DNA of 64,000 bases from Escherichia coli DSM 30083 = JCM 1649 = ATCC 11775 (GCF_003697165.2 NZ_CP033092.2:3720001-3784000), one strand, 5' to 3'; numbered from the stretch's first letter, positions 46,788 to 60,193 are shown. Notes: a model not told the origin generated them from the sequence alone. Numbers and translations: made by a program.

Positions 46788-47267
46788 ATGGCAAATCCCG
46801 TCTATCTGACACTGAACGGAGAACTTCAGGGGCTGATTTCATCCGGATGCTCGTCAATGCCGTCCATCGGTAACAAAGCCCAGATTGCACATCAGGATCA
46901 GATCATGGTGACGTCACTGTCCCATGGTCTGAGCCGTGCGCAGAATGTCAACCATCAGGAGTTGACCATCACGAAACCGGTGGACAAATCCTCCCCTCTG
47001 CTGGGCAAGGCCATTTCAGAGAATGAATGTCTGACCTGTGATTTTGTATTCTACCGCACCAACCGCTTTGGAATTAATGAACCGTACTACAAGCTGAAAC
47101 TGGCTAACGCCCGGCTCTCAAACATCGGCCTTACCGTTCCCCATACCATTAACGACAGTCCAGGGCAGGCGGAAGAGTCTGTGTCATTTACCTATGAGAG
47201 CATCAATTGGGAGCACAGCGTCGCCGGAACCAGTGCATACAGCCTTTGGAGTGAACGGATTTTCTAA
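46788..47267 (+). CDS. Second Hcp-family protein
   Basis: A 159-residue Hcp-family protein beginning MANPVYLTLNGELQGL. It differs strongly from the first Hcp (26438-26956). Family traits include LTITKPVDKSSPLLGKAI and VSFTYESINWEHS near the C-terminus. There is no C-terminal toxin extension of the Hcp-ET kind. AAGGAG precedes the ATG. As last gene of the operon it may be a variant tube or carrier subunit. Confidence 0.85.
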   Translation: MANPVYLTLNGELQGLISSGCSSMPSIGNKAQIAHQDQIMVTSLSHGLSRAQNVNHQELTITKPVDKSSPLLGKAISENECLTCDFVFYRTNRFGINEPYYKLKLANARLSNIGLTVPHTINDSPGQAEESVSFTYESINWEHSVAGTSAYSLWSERIF

Positions 47268-47606
47268 GTTACCAGGGAGTCTTTCATCTGCATTATTGTT
47301 ATATTTTAAAAAGGCAATTTAACATTATAGGATAAAATGACAAAGTACGGTTAATCACGAATAAAAATTCTTAATTAACCGTACCTGCTGTTTTATAGAT
47401 GTATATGATGTATTTTTGACAGTTCAACCGAAAACTCGAATTACAGCTTATATGTTGAGAGGACAATAAATAACTTTAGGAAAGTTTTTACCACTCCTAA
47501 AAGACATATGTAAAATTAATTAGCAGACTTGTTCCATAGTGTAAAATAGAAAAGAGAAATGCTCTTTCTTGCTAAGTACCACTAAAACGTCTGGTATAAA
47601 ACCTCA
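47268..47606. other. Intergenic region after the T6SS operon
   Basis: An AT-rich gap of about 340 bases between the convergent second hcp and yafT. It contains an inverted repeat listed separately. I see no gene in it; it may contain the island junction. Confidence 0.5.
47345..47384 (+). terminator. Probable terminator of the T6SS operon (inverted repeat)
   Basis: GTACGGTTAAT and ATTAACCGTAC form a perfect 11-base-pair stem around an AT-rich loop of 18 bases, 78 bases after the last T6SS stop. A short T-containing stretch (TGTTTTATAG) follows. The long loop makes it atypical, so it could also be a protein-binding palindrome. Confidence 0.55.
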
Positions 47607-48392
47607 CTACTGATATCGATTCACCAGGTCTTTAACCACTGCTGCATACGTTTTCTGCTTAAGTTGTGAAATCTGCTGTTCTGCCACATCAAGGCTGTCA
47701 GAATTTTTATTCCCTATCTGCGGAAAAATCACTTTCGATTCATAATTCACAGGCGACCAGGTAGCCCACTCACCTGTAGCCACATCCACCAACGTGAATC
47801 GAACCAAATAACGCAGTGACATCGTGTCAGTCAATTTTTGATTTTTATAATCTGTCCAAACTATTGATTTCAATCCAGAGTCATATTTTCCTGTCTGCAA
47901 CGTATCCTGGAAAACAATAATCGCTTTCTGATGGCCTTTTGCTGCAACAAAACGCAATGCCTGCATCCAGTTCATATTTTCGGCATCTACAATATCCAGG
48001 CTTTCATCTTTGTTTTTGTCTTTATTACAGGTTACAGTTTTTTTCCTGTCAGGAATGCCAGAAAATGTGGCAACTGTATAATATTTTCTCATCTCCTCCT
48101 GCATAATGGTTTCCGGTGCGCGACTGCCAGACTGAACAAGTATTACAGGAGAATTAAGAGGCACACGAAACTCATCTCCTTCAAGCGCAGCTTGAATATC
48201 CTCCTCGGATACAGCCAGTGTGGTTTCATTACCATATAAATCTTTGTCTGTTAGTTGCTGGGGAACGTTTTTATTAATAGAAATTTGTGTGGTTTGAGTT
48301 TTTTTCTTTTTTTCATCAATAGGAGATTCAGAGGCACATCCTGCAAGCAGCGAGAATAATACACATATACAACAAACCTTTTTTAAATTCAT
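47607..48392 (-). CDS. yafT: Lipoprotein YafT
   Basis: A 261-residue predicted lipoprotein matching E. coli YafT. The signal peptide ends in the lipobox LAGC, so C19 would be lipidated. A lysine-rich stretch (DEKKKKTQ) follows. The conserved body includes MNWMQALRFVAAKGHQKAII and GEWATWSPVNYE. Its function is not known. It is the backbone gene on the aspV side of the T6SS island. Confidence 0.9.
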   Translation of the reverse strand: MNLKKVCCICVLFSLLAGCASESPIDEKKKKTQTTQISINKNVPQQLTDKDLYGNETTLAVSEEDIQAALEGDEFRVPLNSPVILVQSGSRAPETIMQEEMRKYYTVATFSGIPDRKKTVTCNKDKNKDESLDIVDAENMNWMQALRFVAAKGHQKAIIVFQDTLQTGKYDSGLKSIVWTDYKNQKLTDTMSLRYLVRFTLVDVATGEWATWSPVNYESKVIFPQIGNKNSDSLDVAEQQISQLKQKTYAAVVKDLVNRYQ

Positions 48393-48720
48393 AATCGGAC
48401 ACTCCCTCGCCTGTCATAATCATGGTAATGTTTAGCTAACGATTTTTAATTATATACTCCACTTGAATCAGAACAAACAAAAAATAACAGCAAATATAAA
48501 TTCATTAAATCAATAGAAAAATGAAAATCATAACGTGCAAATATATTTAAATTGAATGATTCGATAGCATGATTAAATATTAATGACATGGTCTATCATA
48601 TGTGATTAACACATTTACAGCATAACAAAATCATAGACCGAAGAAATAGCGGGATTTAGATGAAAAAACCGCAAAATTAAAAATCTTGCGGCTCTCTGAA
48701 CTCATTTTCATGAGTGAATT
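48393..48720. other. Intergenic region between yafT and aspV
   Basis: An AT-rich gap of about 330 bases containing the yafT promoter region and, near its right end, the aspV terminator listed separately. I see no gene or integrase remnant. Confidence 0.5.
48663..48691 (-). terminator. Intrinsic terminator of aspV
   Basis: On the minus strand CCGCAAGAT and ATTTTGCGG form an A/T-looped stem followed by six T. It lies 30 bases beyond the 3' end of the tRNA. Confidence 0.85.
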
Positions 48721-48797
48721 TGGCGGAACGGACGGGACTCGAACCCGCGACCCCCTGCGTGACAGGCAGGTATTCTAACCGACTGAACTACCGCTCC
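48721..48797 (-). tRNA. aspV: tRNA-Asp (GUC)
   Basis: A 77-base tRNA with encoded CCA. On the minus strand it begins GGAGCGGTAGTTCAGTCGG, has anticodon GTC in a CCTGC/GCAGG stem, and ends CGTTCCGCCA. It is identical to the tRNA-Asp at 56944-57020. tRNA-Asp aspV is a known insertion point for islands in E. coli. Confidence 0.99.
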
Positions 48798-48929
48798 GCG
48801 TTGTGTTCCGTTGGGAACGAGGCGAATATTACGGATTGCCTCACCCTTCGTCAACGGTTTTTCTCATCTTTTGAATCGTTTGCTGCAAAAATCGCCCAAG
48901 TCGCTATTTTTAGCGCCTTTTACAGGTAT

Positions 48930-49661
48930 TTATGCCCGCCAGAGGCAGCTTCCGCCTTTCTTCTGCACCAGATCGAGACGGGCTTCATGTGCTGCAAGCT
49001 CTTCATCTGTCGCAAAAACAACGCGTAACTTACTTGCCTGACGCACAATGCGCTGAATTGTTGTTTCACCTTGTTGCTGTTGTGTCTCTCCTTCCATCGC
49101 AAAAGCCATCGACGTTTGCCCACCAGTCATCGCCAGATAAACTTCCGCAAGGATCTGGGCATCGAGTAATGCCCCGTGCAGCGTTCGTTTACTGTTATCT
49201 ATTTCGTAGCGGGCACATAACGCATCGAGGCTGTTGCGCTTACCGGGAAACATTTTCCTCGCCACCGCAAGGCTATCGGTGACCTTACAGAAGGTATTGG
49301 TCTTCGGAATATCGCGCTTAAGCAACGAAAACTCGTAGTCCATAAAGCCGATATCGAACGCTGCGTTATGGATCACCAGCTCCGCGCCGCGGATATAGTC
49401 CATGAACTCATCGGCTACCTCGGCAAACGTGGGCTTATCGAGCAAAAATTCATCGGCAATACCATGTACGCCAAAGGCTTCCGGATCCACCAGCCGATCG
49501 GGTTTGAGATAAACATGGAAGTTATTGCCCGTCAGGCGACGGTTCACCACTTCAACGGCACCAATCTCAATGATCTTGTGGCCTTCATAGTGCGCACCAA
49601 TCTGGTTCATACCGGTGGTTTCGGTATCGAGAACGATCTGGCGTGTAATTGCAGTGCTCAT
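48930..49661 (-). CDS. dnaQ: DNA polymerase III epsilon subunit (proofreading exonuclease)
   Basis: A 243-residue DEDDh 3'-5' exonuclease. Exo I is visible as D12-x-E14 in LDTETTG, Exo II as [12 protein letters not shown] and Exo III as [14 protein letters not shown]. The Q-rich linker ([10 protein letters not shown]) joins the C-terminal segment that binds the alpha subunit. The start [10 protein letters not shown] is three codons inside the longest open frame. It is divergent from rnhA, and their promoters overlap. Confidence 0.98.
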
Positions 49662-49725
49662 AGCGGTCATTTATGTCAGACTTATCGTTTTACAGTTCGA
49701 TTCAATTACAGGAAGTCTACCAGAG

Positions 49726-50193
49726 ATGCTTAAACAGGTAGAAATTTTCACCGATGGTTCGTGTCTGGGTAATCCTGGACCTGGGGGTTACGGCGCTATT
49801 TTACGCTATCGCGGACGCGAGAAAACCTTTAGCGCTGGCTACACCCGCACCACCAACAACCGTATGGAGTTGATGGCCGCTATTGTCGCGCTGGAGGCGT
49901 TAAAAGAACATTGCGAAGTCATTTTGAGTACCGACAGCCAGTATGTCCGCCAGGGTATCACCCAGTGGATCCATAACTGGAAAAAACGTGGTTGGAAAAC
50001 AGCAGACAAAAAACCAGTAAAAAATGTCGATCTCTGGCAACGTCTTGATGCTGCTCTGGGGCAGCATCAAATCAAATGGGAATGGGTTAAAGGCCATGCC
50101 GGACACCCGGAAAACGAACGCTGTGATGAACTGGCTCGTGCTGCGGCAATGAATCCCACACTGGAAGATACAGGCTATCAAGTCGAAGTTTAA
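49726..50193 (+). CDS. rnhA: Ribonuclease HI
   Basis: A 155-residue RNase H that degrades RNA in RNA-DNA hybrids. Catalytic residues are visible as D10 ([11 protein letters not shown]), E48 (NRMELMAA), D70 (STDSQYV) and D134 (CDELARAA), with the basic-protrusion helix [16 protein letters not shown]. The ATG at 49726 gives the known length. The 3' end overlaps the convergent yafS by four bases. Confidence 0.98.
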
Positions 50194-50912
50194 GCCTGTG
50201 GTTTACGACATTGCCGGGTGGCACCAACCGCCTGGCGAATTCGCGGTTTGTTCTTGCTCTGTTTCATCGGATTTAGCGTTAAAGGAATAGTCCGTTTCCG
50301 GGCAACAATAAGTTGTAAGCAACCAAGCGCAGGAATATGCGCATTCAATAGTTTTCCTCCGTGTTTGTTCCACGGGAGAACGTGGAAACGGCTGGCGTGT
50401 AGCACTTCAAAATTCAACAAAGAGAGCCAGTCCAGCTGCCGCATCAGAGTGAACATCCGGCTGTTATAGGGCGATGTTTTGCGCAATACCGGCACAAGTT
50501 TGCGTAATCCCATTAAACTGATGGGATTGAAGCCACTAATCACCAGCCAGCCATCATCAATCAGTACCCGATCGGCTTCACGCAATAAACGATGCGGATC
50601 AGTGCACCACGGCAATGTATGTGCCAGTAGACAAACATCAACGGATTTATCGGCAAAAGGAAGATGAAGTGGGTCCGCCTGCACCTGGACGGGCATTCCT
50701 TGCGCAGAAACATTCACTTGATGAGAAACCGCGCACGCTTCGCAATTGATTTCTGCGCTTAAATTGCCAATCTTAAGCAGATGAAAACCATACATTTTAG
50801 TGAACCACGGGTTGAGCTGACGCTCCAGCGCCTTGCGATAAAGCTCTCCCCAGGGCAAATCGCCCCAGCAATCAGGAGCCACGACAGTTTGAGGGACTCT
50901 TGCCGGTTTCAT
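50190..50912 (-). CDS. yafS: SAM-dependent methyltransferase-like protein YafS
   Basis: A 240-residue class I methyltransferase-like protein. The region [20 protein letters not shown] and [20 protein letters not shown] fits the SAM-binding fold of the UbiE type. The N-terminal Gly-rich motif is degenerate. The start [10 protein letters not shown] is the K-12 one; a longer open frame begins six codons upstream. Substrate unknown. It is divergent from gloB, with 33 bases between starts. Confidence 0.92.
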
Positions 50913-50945
50913 CACAACCTTCCGTTTCACACTGAGAGGTAATCT

Positions 50946-51701
50946 ATGAATCTTAACAGTATTCCCGCCTTTGATGACAATTACATCTGGGTTTTGAATG
51001 ATGAAGCAGGTCGCTGTCTGATTGTCGATCCCGGGGACGCAGAGCCAGTATTAAACGCCATTTCCGCCAATAACTGGCAACCGGAGGCCATATTTCTCAC
51101 CCACCATCACCACGATCACGTTGGAGGCGTAAAAGAACTGGTGGAAAAATTTCCGCAAATTGTGGTGTATGGACCACAAGAGACACAAGATAAGGGAACA
51201 ACACAGGTAGTCAAAGATGGCGAAACTGCCTTCGTTTTGGGGCATGAATTTAGTGTAATTGCCACACCGGGTCACACTTTAGGACATATCTGTTACTTCA
51301 GTAAACCTTATCTATTTTGCGGCGACACGCTGTTTTCTGGTGGGTGTGGTCGGTTGTTTGAAGGGACACCATCACAAATGTATCAATCAATTAAAAAGTT
51401 AAGTGCGTTACCTGACGATACATTGGTATGTTGTGCTCATGAATATACCTTATCAAATATGAAGTTTGCTTTGAGTATTCTTCCGCACGATTTGTCCATA
51501 AATGATTATTATCGTAAAGTTAAGGAGTTACGGGCAAAAAATCAAATAACACTACCCGTAATTCTGAAAAATGAGCGGCAAATTAATGTTTTTTTAAGAA
51601 CGGAAGATATTGATTTAATTAATGTAATTAATGAAGAAACATTATTGCAACAACCTGAAGAACGTTTTGCATGGTTAAGGTCAAAGAAAGATAGGTTCTG
51701 A
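50946..51701 (+). CDS. gloB: Glyoxalase II (hydroxyacylglutathione hydrolase)
   Basis: A 251-residue metallo-beta-lactamase-fold hydrolase that converts S-lactoylglutathione to D-lactate and glutathione. The binuclear metal motif [10 protein letters not shown] is at residues 52-61; further ligands lie in TPGHTLGH and [19 protein letters not shown] precedes the ATG. The second half is AT-richer than the first, as in other E. coli. Confidence 0.97.
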
Positions 51702-51772
51702 TAAAACTTTCTTGTCATCGGCTCCGTTCGCCGTTATGATCGGTCGTCTTTTAAGCAACTATTGACACACAC

Positions 51773-53131
51773 ATGAAGGCAAAAGCGATATTACTCGCCT
51801 CTGTCCTGCTCGTGGGTTGCCAGAGCACCGGCAACGTTCAACAGCACGCACAGAGCCTTTCTGCAGCTGGTCAAGGGGAAGCAGCAAAGTTTACAAGTCA
51901 GGCACGATGGATGGACGATGGGACGTCTATCGCGCCAGATGGTGACTTGTGGGCTTTCATTGGCGACGAGCTAAAGATGGGAATTCCGGAAAACGACCGG
52001 ATTCGCGAACAGAAACAGAAATATTTACGCAATAAGAGCTATCTCCACGATGTAACTTTACGGGCAGAGCCGTATATGTACTGGATAGCCGGGCAAGTTA
52101 AAAAACGTAACATGCCTATGGAACTGGTACTACTACCCATAGTGGAGAGCGCTTTTGATCCTCACGCAACGTCTGGCGCCAATGCCGCGGGCATCTGGCA
52201 GATCATTCCGAGCACGGGGCGCAATTATGGTTTGAAACAGACACGCAATTATGACGCGCGTCGCGATGTTGTTGCTTCAACAACTGCCGCGCTGAACATG
52301 ATGCAGCGTCTGAACAAGATGTTTGACGGCGACTGGCTTCTGACCGTAGCGGCTTATAACAGCGGCGAAGGTCGGGTCATGAAGGCAATTAAAACGAACA
52401 AAGCGCGTGGGAAATCCACGGACTTCTGGTCGTTACCGTTGCCGCAGGAAACGAAGCAGTACGTGCCTAAAATGCTGGCATTGAGTGATATTCTCAAAAA
52501 CAGCAAGCGTTATGGCGTACGTCTGCCAACGACCGATGAAAGCCGTGCTCTGGCGCGTGTGCACCTGAGCAGCCCGGTTGAAATGGCGAAGGTTGCAGAT
52601 ATGGCGGGGATTTCCGTCAGCAAGCTGAAGACATTCAACGCTGGCGTGAAAGGCTCCACGCTGGGCGCAAGTGGTCCGCAGTACGTGATGGTGCCAAAGA
52701 AGCATGCAGATCAACTGCGTGAATCTCTGGCTTCGGGCGAAATTGCTGCTGTACAGTCGACGCTGGTTGCCGACAATACGCCGCTTAACAGCCGTGTTTA
52801 CACCGTACGCTCTGGCGACACGCTTTCAAGTATCGCTTCACGTCTCGGCGTTAGCACCAAAGATTTGCAGCAGTGGAACAAACTGCGCGGATCTAAGCTG
52901 AAGCCAGGCCAAAGCTTGACGATTGGCGCAGGTAGTAGCGCACAGCGGTTGGCAAACAACAGCGATAGCATTACGTATCGTGTGCGCAAAGGCGATTCGC
53001 TTTCAAGCATTGCTAAACGCCACGGCGTGAACATCAAAGATGTGATGCGCTGGAACAGCGATACTGCGAATCTGCAACCAGGCGATAAGCTGACGTTGTT
53101 TGTGAAAAACAACAACATGCCAGATTCCTGA
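51773..53131 (+). CDS. mltD: Membrane-bound lytic murein transglycosylase D
   Basis: A 452-residue lipoprotein. The lipobox LLVGC gives lipidated C16. The SLT domain has catalytic E125 in IVESAFDPHATSG followed by AAGIWQIIPSTGRNYGL. Two LysM domains start near residues 342 (YTVRSGDTLSSIA) and 401 (YRVRKGDSLSSIA) and bind peptidoglycan. The enzyme cleaves murein to 1,6-anhydro products. A clear terminator follows. Confidence 0.98.
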   Translation: MKAKAILLASVLLVGCQSTGNVQQHAQSLSAAGQGEAAKFTSQARWMDDGTSIAPDGDLWAFIGDELKMGIPENDRIREQKQKYLRNKSYLHDVTLRAEPYMYWIAGQVKKRNMPMELVLLPIVESAFDPHATSGANAAGIWQIIPSTGRNYGLKQTRNYDARRDVVASTTAALNMMQRLNKMFDGDWLLTVAAYNSGEGRVMKAIKTNKARGKSTDFWSLPLPQETKQYVPKMLALSDILKNSKRYGVRLPTTDESRALARVHLSSPVEMAKVADMAGISVSKLKTFNAGVKGSTLGASGPQYVMVPKKHADQLRESLASGEIAAVQSTLVADNTPLNSRVYTVRSGDTLSSIASRLGVSTKDLQQWNKLRGSKLKPGQSLTIGAGSSAQRLANNSDSITYRVRKGDSLSSIAKRHGVNIKDVMRWNSDTANLQPGDKLTLFVKNNNMPDS

Positions 53132-53146
53132 CAAACCAGATAATGA

Positions 53147-53176
53147 AAGGCACCGATTCCCCCGGTGCCTTTTTTA
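53147..53176 (+). terminator. Intrinsic terminator of mltD
   Basis: GGCACCG and CGGTGCC pair around ATTCCCC and are followed by TTTTTTATT. It lies just after the mltD stop and just before the convergent yafE stop. The A-rich left flank makes it usable in both directions. Confidence 0.92.
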
Positions 53177-53177
53177 T

Positions 53178-53948
53178 TTATGCTGCTTTATGTGCTTCTA
53201 CCATGATGATATCACTGGTGAAAGAGCCATCATTCTGCAAGGCAAAATACGTTTTCACCTCTGTCGATGCGCTCTGTTGGTAAATGCGAATAGCGTCTAC
53301 TAACGCTTCTGGCGTACGCATTCTCGCGACCCATGAAGAAAATTCCAGCGGTAACTTATCTGTAATTAAATTATCAACTATCAGATTGGCTTCATTGATT
53401 AACCTCAACCACTCACCGCTGGCGTAGTTTCGTACGTGAGAGGTATCGCGTAATGCTTCTACCGTCTGTAACCAGATGTCGCGCACTGGGTGGCCCGGAG
53501 ACATTACGTCCATCACAATCAGCCTACCGCCAGGTTTCAATATCCGGTTCACTTCACGCAGTGCTGCACCAACATCATGCCAGTGATGGGCAGAATAACG
53601 GCTGATAACAATATCAAATGCGTTATCGGCAAATGGCAGACTTTCGGCATAACCCTGGCGGGTGGTGATATTTTTCAGTTGCCGGGCTTCGGCAGCTTGT
53701 GCCACGACATCCAGCATTTGGGCAGATAAGTCATACGCTACCACCGCGCTCACGTTTTGCGCAGCAACAAAGCTGGCATGCCCTGCTCCGCAGCCCATAT
53801 CAAGTACACTTGCATCAGGATAATCAGCCAGACGCACCGCCAGGCGCTGTAAATCTCGTCCGGATGCATGTACGGTACTGGTCAGATATTCGCTGGCTTG
53901 AGAGCTAAACTGCTTTTCTACGTGGTCATGGTGGGATTGTGTTGTCAT
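53178..53948 (-). CDS. yafE: Class I SAM-dependent methyltransferase YafE (full length)
   Basis: A 256-residue methyltransferase of the UbiE/Methyltransf_11 type. SAM motif I is VLDMGCGAGHASF, motif II is ESLPFADNAFDIVISRY and motif III is NRILKPGGRLIVMDV. From memory the K-12 entry is only about 207 residues, starting inside motif I; here the N-terminal 49 residues are intact, so this is probably the true gene. AAGGAC precedes the ATG. Substrate unknown. Confidence 0.9.
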   Translation of the reverse strand: MTTQSHHDHVEKQFSSQASEYLTSTVHASGRDLQRLAVRLADYPDASVLDMGCGAGHASFVAAQNVSAVVAYDLSAQMLDVVAQAAEARQLKNITTRQGYAESLPFADNAFDIVISRYSAHHWHDVGAALREVNRILKPGGRLIVMDVMSPGHPVRDIWLQTVEALRDTSHVRNYASGEWLRLINEANLIVDNLITDKLPLEFSSWVARMRTPEALVDAIRIYQQSASTEVKTYFALQNDGSFTSDIIMVEAHKAA

Positions 53949-54025
53949 TGCGCTGTCCTTTTGTTGTTTGAGTATAAAAGGGCAGCGCCAAACGTTGGTC
54001 TGCCCTGTGGCAGACCTGACATACC

Positions 54026-54826
<801 letters not shown>

Positions 54827-55066
54827 TTTTGACTTTGAAACCTCTATCACGTCAACCCTTCCGCACTCGGGAGGGTTCTACTGTTATAGGGATTTTAGCT
54901 CACTCTTTCAACGAGCAATTGTATATTGTTATGTAAGCAAGTGCTTACACCGGTCAGGATTTTGCTCATTATTGAGAACATTAAATCGGATGGCATATCT
55001 CGCATCCTGATGGTTTAATGACAAATAAATTCAAAATATCTCTTCTATTTTGCAACAGGAGCAAAA

Positions 55067-55981
55067 ATGAAAGCCACGTCGGAAGAACTCGCCATTTTTG
55101 TTTCAGTCGTCGAAAGCGGCAGCTTTAGCCGGGCAGCGGAACAATTAGGGCAAGCAAACTCAGCGGTAAGCCGGGCGGTGAAAAAGCTGGAGATGAAACT
55201 TGGCGTTAGCCTGCTTAATCGGACCACGCGGCAACTTAGCCTGACGGAAGAAGGCGAGCGTTATTTTCATCGCGTACAGTCAATTTTGCAGGAGATGGCA
55301 GCGGCAGAATCAGAAATTATGGAGACGCGTAATACACCGCGTGGACTGTTACGGATCGATGCCGCAACTCCAGTGGTGCTGCACTTTCTGATGCCGTTGA
55401 TTAAGCCTTTTCGTGAACGCTATCCGGAAGTCACTTTATCGCTAGTCTCCTCCGAAACGATTATTAATTTGATCGAAAGAAAAGTGGATGTCGCGATACG
55501 CGCCGGTACGTTAACGGATTCCAGCTTACGTGCCAGGCCGTTATTTAACAGTTATCGAAAAATTATCGCCTCCCCCGATTATATTTCCTGCTACGGGAAG
55601 CCAGAAACGATCGACGATTTAAAGCAACATATTTGCCTGAGATTCACTGAACCCGCTTCCCTCAATACCTGGCCGATAGCCTGTAGCGATGGACAATTAC
55701 ATGAGGTGAAGTACGGTTTGTCATCCAATAGTGGGGAAACACTGAAACAGCTTTGCCTGAGTGGCAACGGGATTGCGTGTTTGTCCGACTACATGATCGA
55801 CAAAGAAATCGCTCGCGGAGAATTGGTGGAGTTAATGGCAGATAAAGTGTTGCCAGTGGAAATGCCATTCAGTGCAGTCTATTACAGCGACCGTGCGGTA
55901 AGTACGCGCATCCGGGCTTTTATCGATTTCCTTAGCGGACATGTAAAAACAGCTCCCGGAGGAGCTGTCAGAGAGGCTTAA
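55067..55981 (+). CDS. yafC: LysR-type regulator YafC
   Basis: A 304-residue LysR-family transcription factor. The winged helix-turn-helix is at residues 1-60 (FVSVVESGSFSRAAEQLGQANSAVSRAV is split over the helices). The co-inducer-binding domain follows from about residue 90. CAGGAG precedes the ATG. Its targets are unknown to me. The 3' end overlaps the convergent dkgB by four bases. Confidence 0.94.
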   Translation: MKATSEELAIFVSVVESGSFSRAAEQLGQANSAVSRAVKKLEMKLGVSLLNRTTRQLSLTEEGERYFHRVQSILQEMAAAESEIMETRNTPRGLLRIDAATPVVLHFLMPLIKPFRERYPEVTLSLVSSETIINLIERKVDVAIRAGTLTDSSLRARPLFNSYRKIIASPDYISCYGKPETIDDLKQHICLRFTEPASLNTWPIACSDGQLHEVKYGLSSNSGETLKQLCLSGNGIACLSDYMIDKEIARGELVELMADKVLPVEMPFSAVYYSDRAVSTRIRAFIDFLSGHVKTAPGGAVREA

Positions 55982-56781
55982 TCCCATTCAGGAGCCAGAC
56001 CTTCCGGGCTAACCAGGCGGTCGTTGCAATCCAGTGCGGCGATCGCTTTTTTATCTTCGGCATCAAGCTGTAAATTTTGTGCCTTAAGATTACTCTCCAG
56101 GTTTTCACGTTTAGTAGAAGAAGGAATTACTGAGTAACCTTCCCCCATAGCCCACGCCAGAATCACTTGAGCCGGAGTCGCATTGTGTTTAGCTGCAATA
56201 CGAGCAATAACCTTATCTTTCAGTGCATTGCCATACGCCAGAGTCATATAGGAAGTAATATGGATACCGTGCTGTTTAGCCCAAGCGACCACTTTACGGT
56301 TTTGCAGATAAGGAGAGAGTTCAATCTGGTTAGTAGCGATGTTTTCAGCGCCAACAGCAGCAATCGCTTTTTCCATCAATGGGATCGTGAAGTTGGAAAT
56401 ACCGATCTCACGCGTCAGCCCTTGTTTTTTGGCTTCCAGCAGCGCCTGCATAAACTCTTCAGCAGAGACTTCATCGCTTGGTGACGGCCAGTGGATTAGC
56501 GTCAGATCAACATAATCGGTACGCAATTTTTGCAGGCTCTCTTTCAGACTCGGGATCAATTTGTCTTTGCTGAGATTTTCAATCCAGATTTTAGTGGTGA
56601 TGTAGAGTTCATGACGTGGCACGCCACTTTCTGCAATCGCCTGACCTACTGCGGCTTCGTTATCATAGATTTGTGCGGTATCAATTGCGCGATAATCAAG
56701 TTCAAGCGCCGTTTTCACAGATGAAATAACAACGTCGTCTTTCAGACGGAAAGTGCCTAAACCAAATGCAGGGATAGCCAT
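55978..56781 (-). CDS. dkgB: 2,5-diketo-D-gluconate/methylglyoxal reductase B
   Basis: A 267-residue aldo-keto reductase. The catalytic tetrad is visible as D34 and Y39 (AIDTAQIYDNE), K64 (TTKIW) and H97 (LIHWP). The NADPH-binding C-terminus includes VIPSSTKRENLESNL. It reduces methylglyoxal and other small carbonyls in the cytoplasm. AAGAGG precedes the ATG. It follows aspU on the minus strand, after the rRNA operon terminator. Confidence 0.96.
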   Translation of the reverse strand: MAIPAFGLGTFRLKDDVVISSVKTALELDYRAIDTAQIYDNEAAVGQAIAESGVPRHELYITTKIWIENLSKDKLIPSLKESLQKLRTDYVDLTLIHWPSPSDEVSAEEFMQALLEAKKQGLTREIGISNFTIPLMEKAIAAVGAENIATNQIELSPYLQNRKVVAWAKQHGIHITSYMTLAYGNALKDKVIARIAAKHNATPAQVILAWAMGEGYSVIPSSTKRENLESNLKAQNLQLDAEDKKAIAALDCNDRLVSPEGLAPEWD

Positions 56782-56902
56782 AATATGCCTCTTTTAATGC
56801 TATTTTCGTTAACTGAGGTGATTATGGGCTTCAGACAGTTGTGGAAAAATGGCGTAAAACGCAGAGGATTTTTGCGATTTTGGCAATAATAGAAATACAA
56901 AC

Positions 56903-56932
56903 GAAAAAAAACCTCGAGCGTTAACTCGAGGC
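56903..56932 (-). terminator. Intrinsic terminator of the rRNA operon
   Basis: On the minus strand GCCTCGAG-TTAACG-CTCGAGG is followed by eight T. It lies just past the 3' end of aspU and would end the rrn transcript. Confidence 0.93.
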
Positions 56933-56943
56933 TTCTTAATAAG

Positions 56944-57020
56944 TGGCGGAACGGACGGGACTCGAACCCGCGACCCCCTGCGTGACAGGCAGGTATTCTA
57001 ACCGACTGAACTACCGCTCC
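56944..57020 (-). tRNA. aspU: tRNA-Asp (GUC), distal tRNA of the rRNA operon
   Basis: A 77-base tRNA with encoded CCA, identical in sequence to aspV at 48721-48797. It follows the 5S gene by 51 bases and is the last gene of the operon. A distal tRNA-Asp at this location identifies the operon as rrnH. Confidence 0.99.
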
Positions 57021-57071
57021 ACCGAATTCTTTTACAACCACCGGTTTATAACCGGCTTACTGCTAAATTTG

Positions 57072-57191
57072 ATGCCTGGCAGTTCCCTACTCTCGCATGG
57101 GGAGACCCCACACTACCATCGGCGCTACGGCGTTTCACTTCTGAGTTCGGCATGGGGTCAGGTGGGACCACCGCGCTACGGCCGCCAGGCA
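57072..57191 (-). rRNA. rrfH: 5S ribosomal RNA
   Basis: A 120-base 5S rRNA beginning TGCCTGGCGGCCGTAGCGCG on the minus strand and ending CTGCCAGGCAT. The ends pair with each other. It lies 98 bases after the 23S gene. Confidence 0.98.
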
Positions 57192-57289
57192 AATTCTGTT
57201 TTATCAACACGTCCTGTTCTGACCTGTCGATTTAATCTGTATCAGGCTGAAAATCTTCTCTCAATCCGCCAAAACAGCTTCGGCGTTGT

Positions 57290-60193
<2,904 letters not shown>

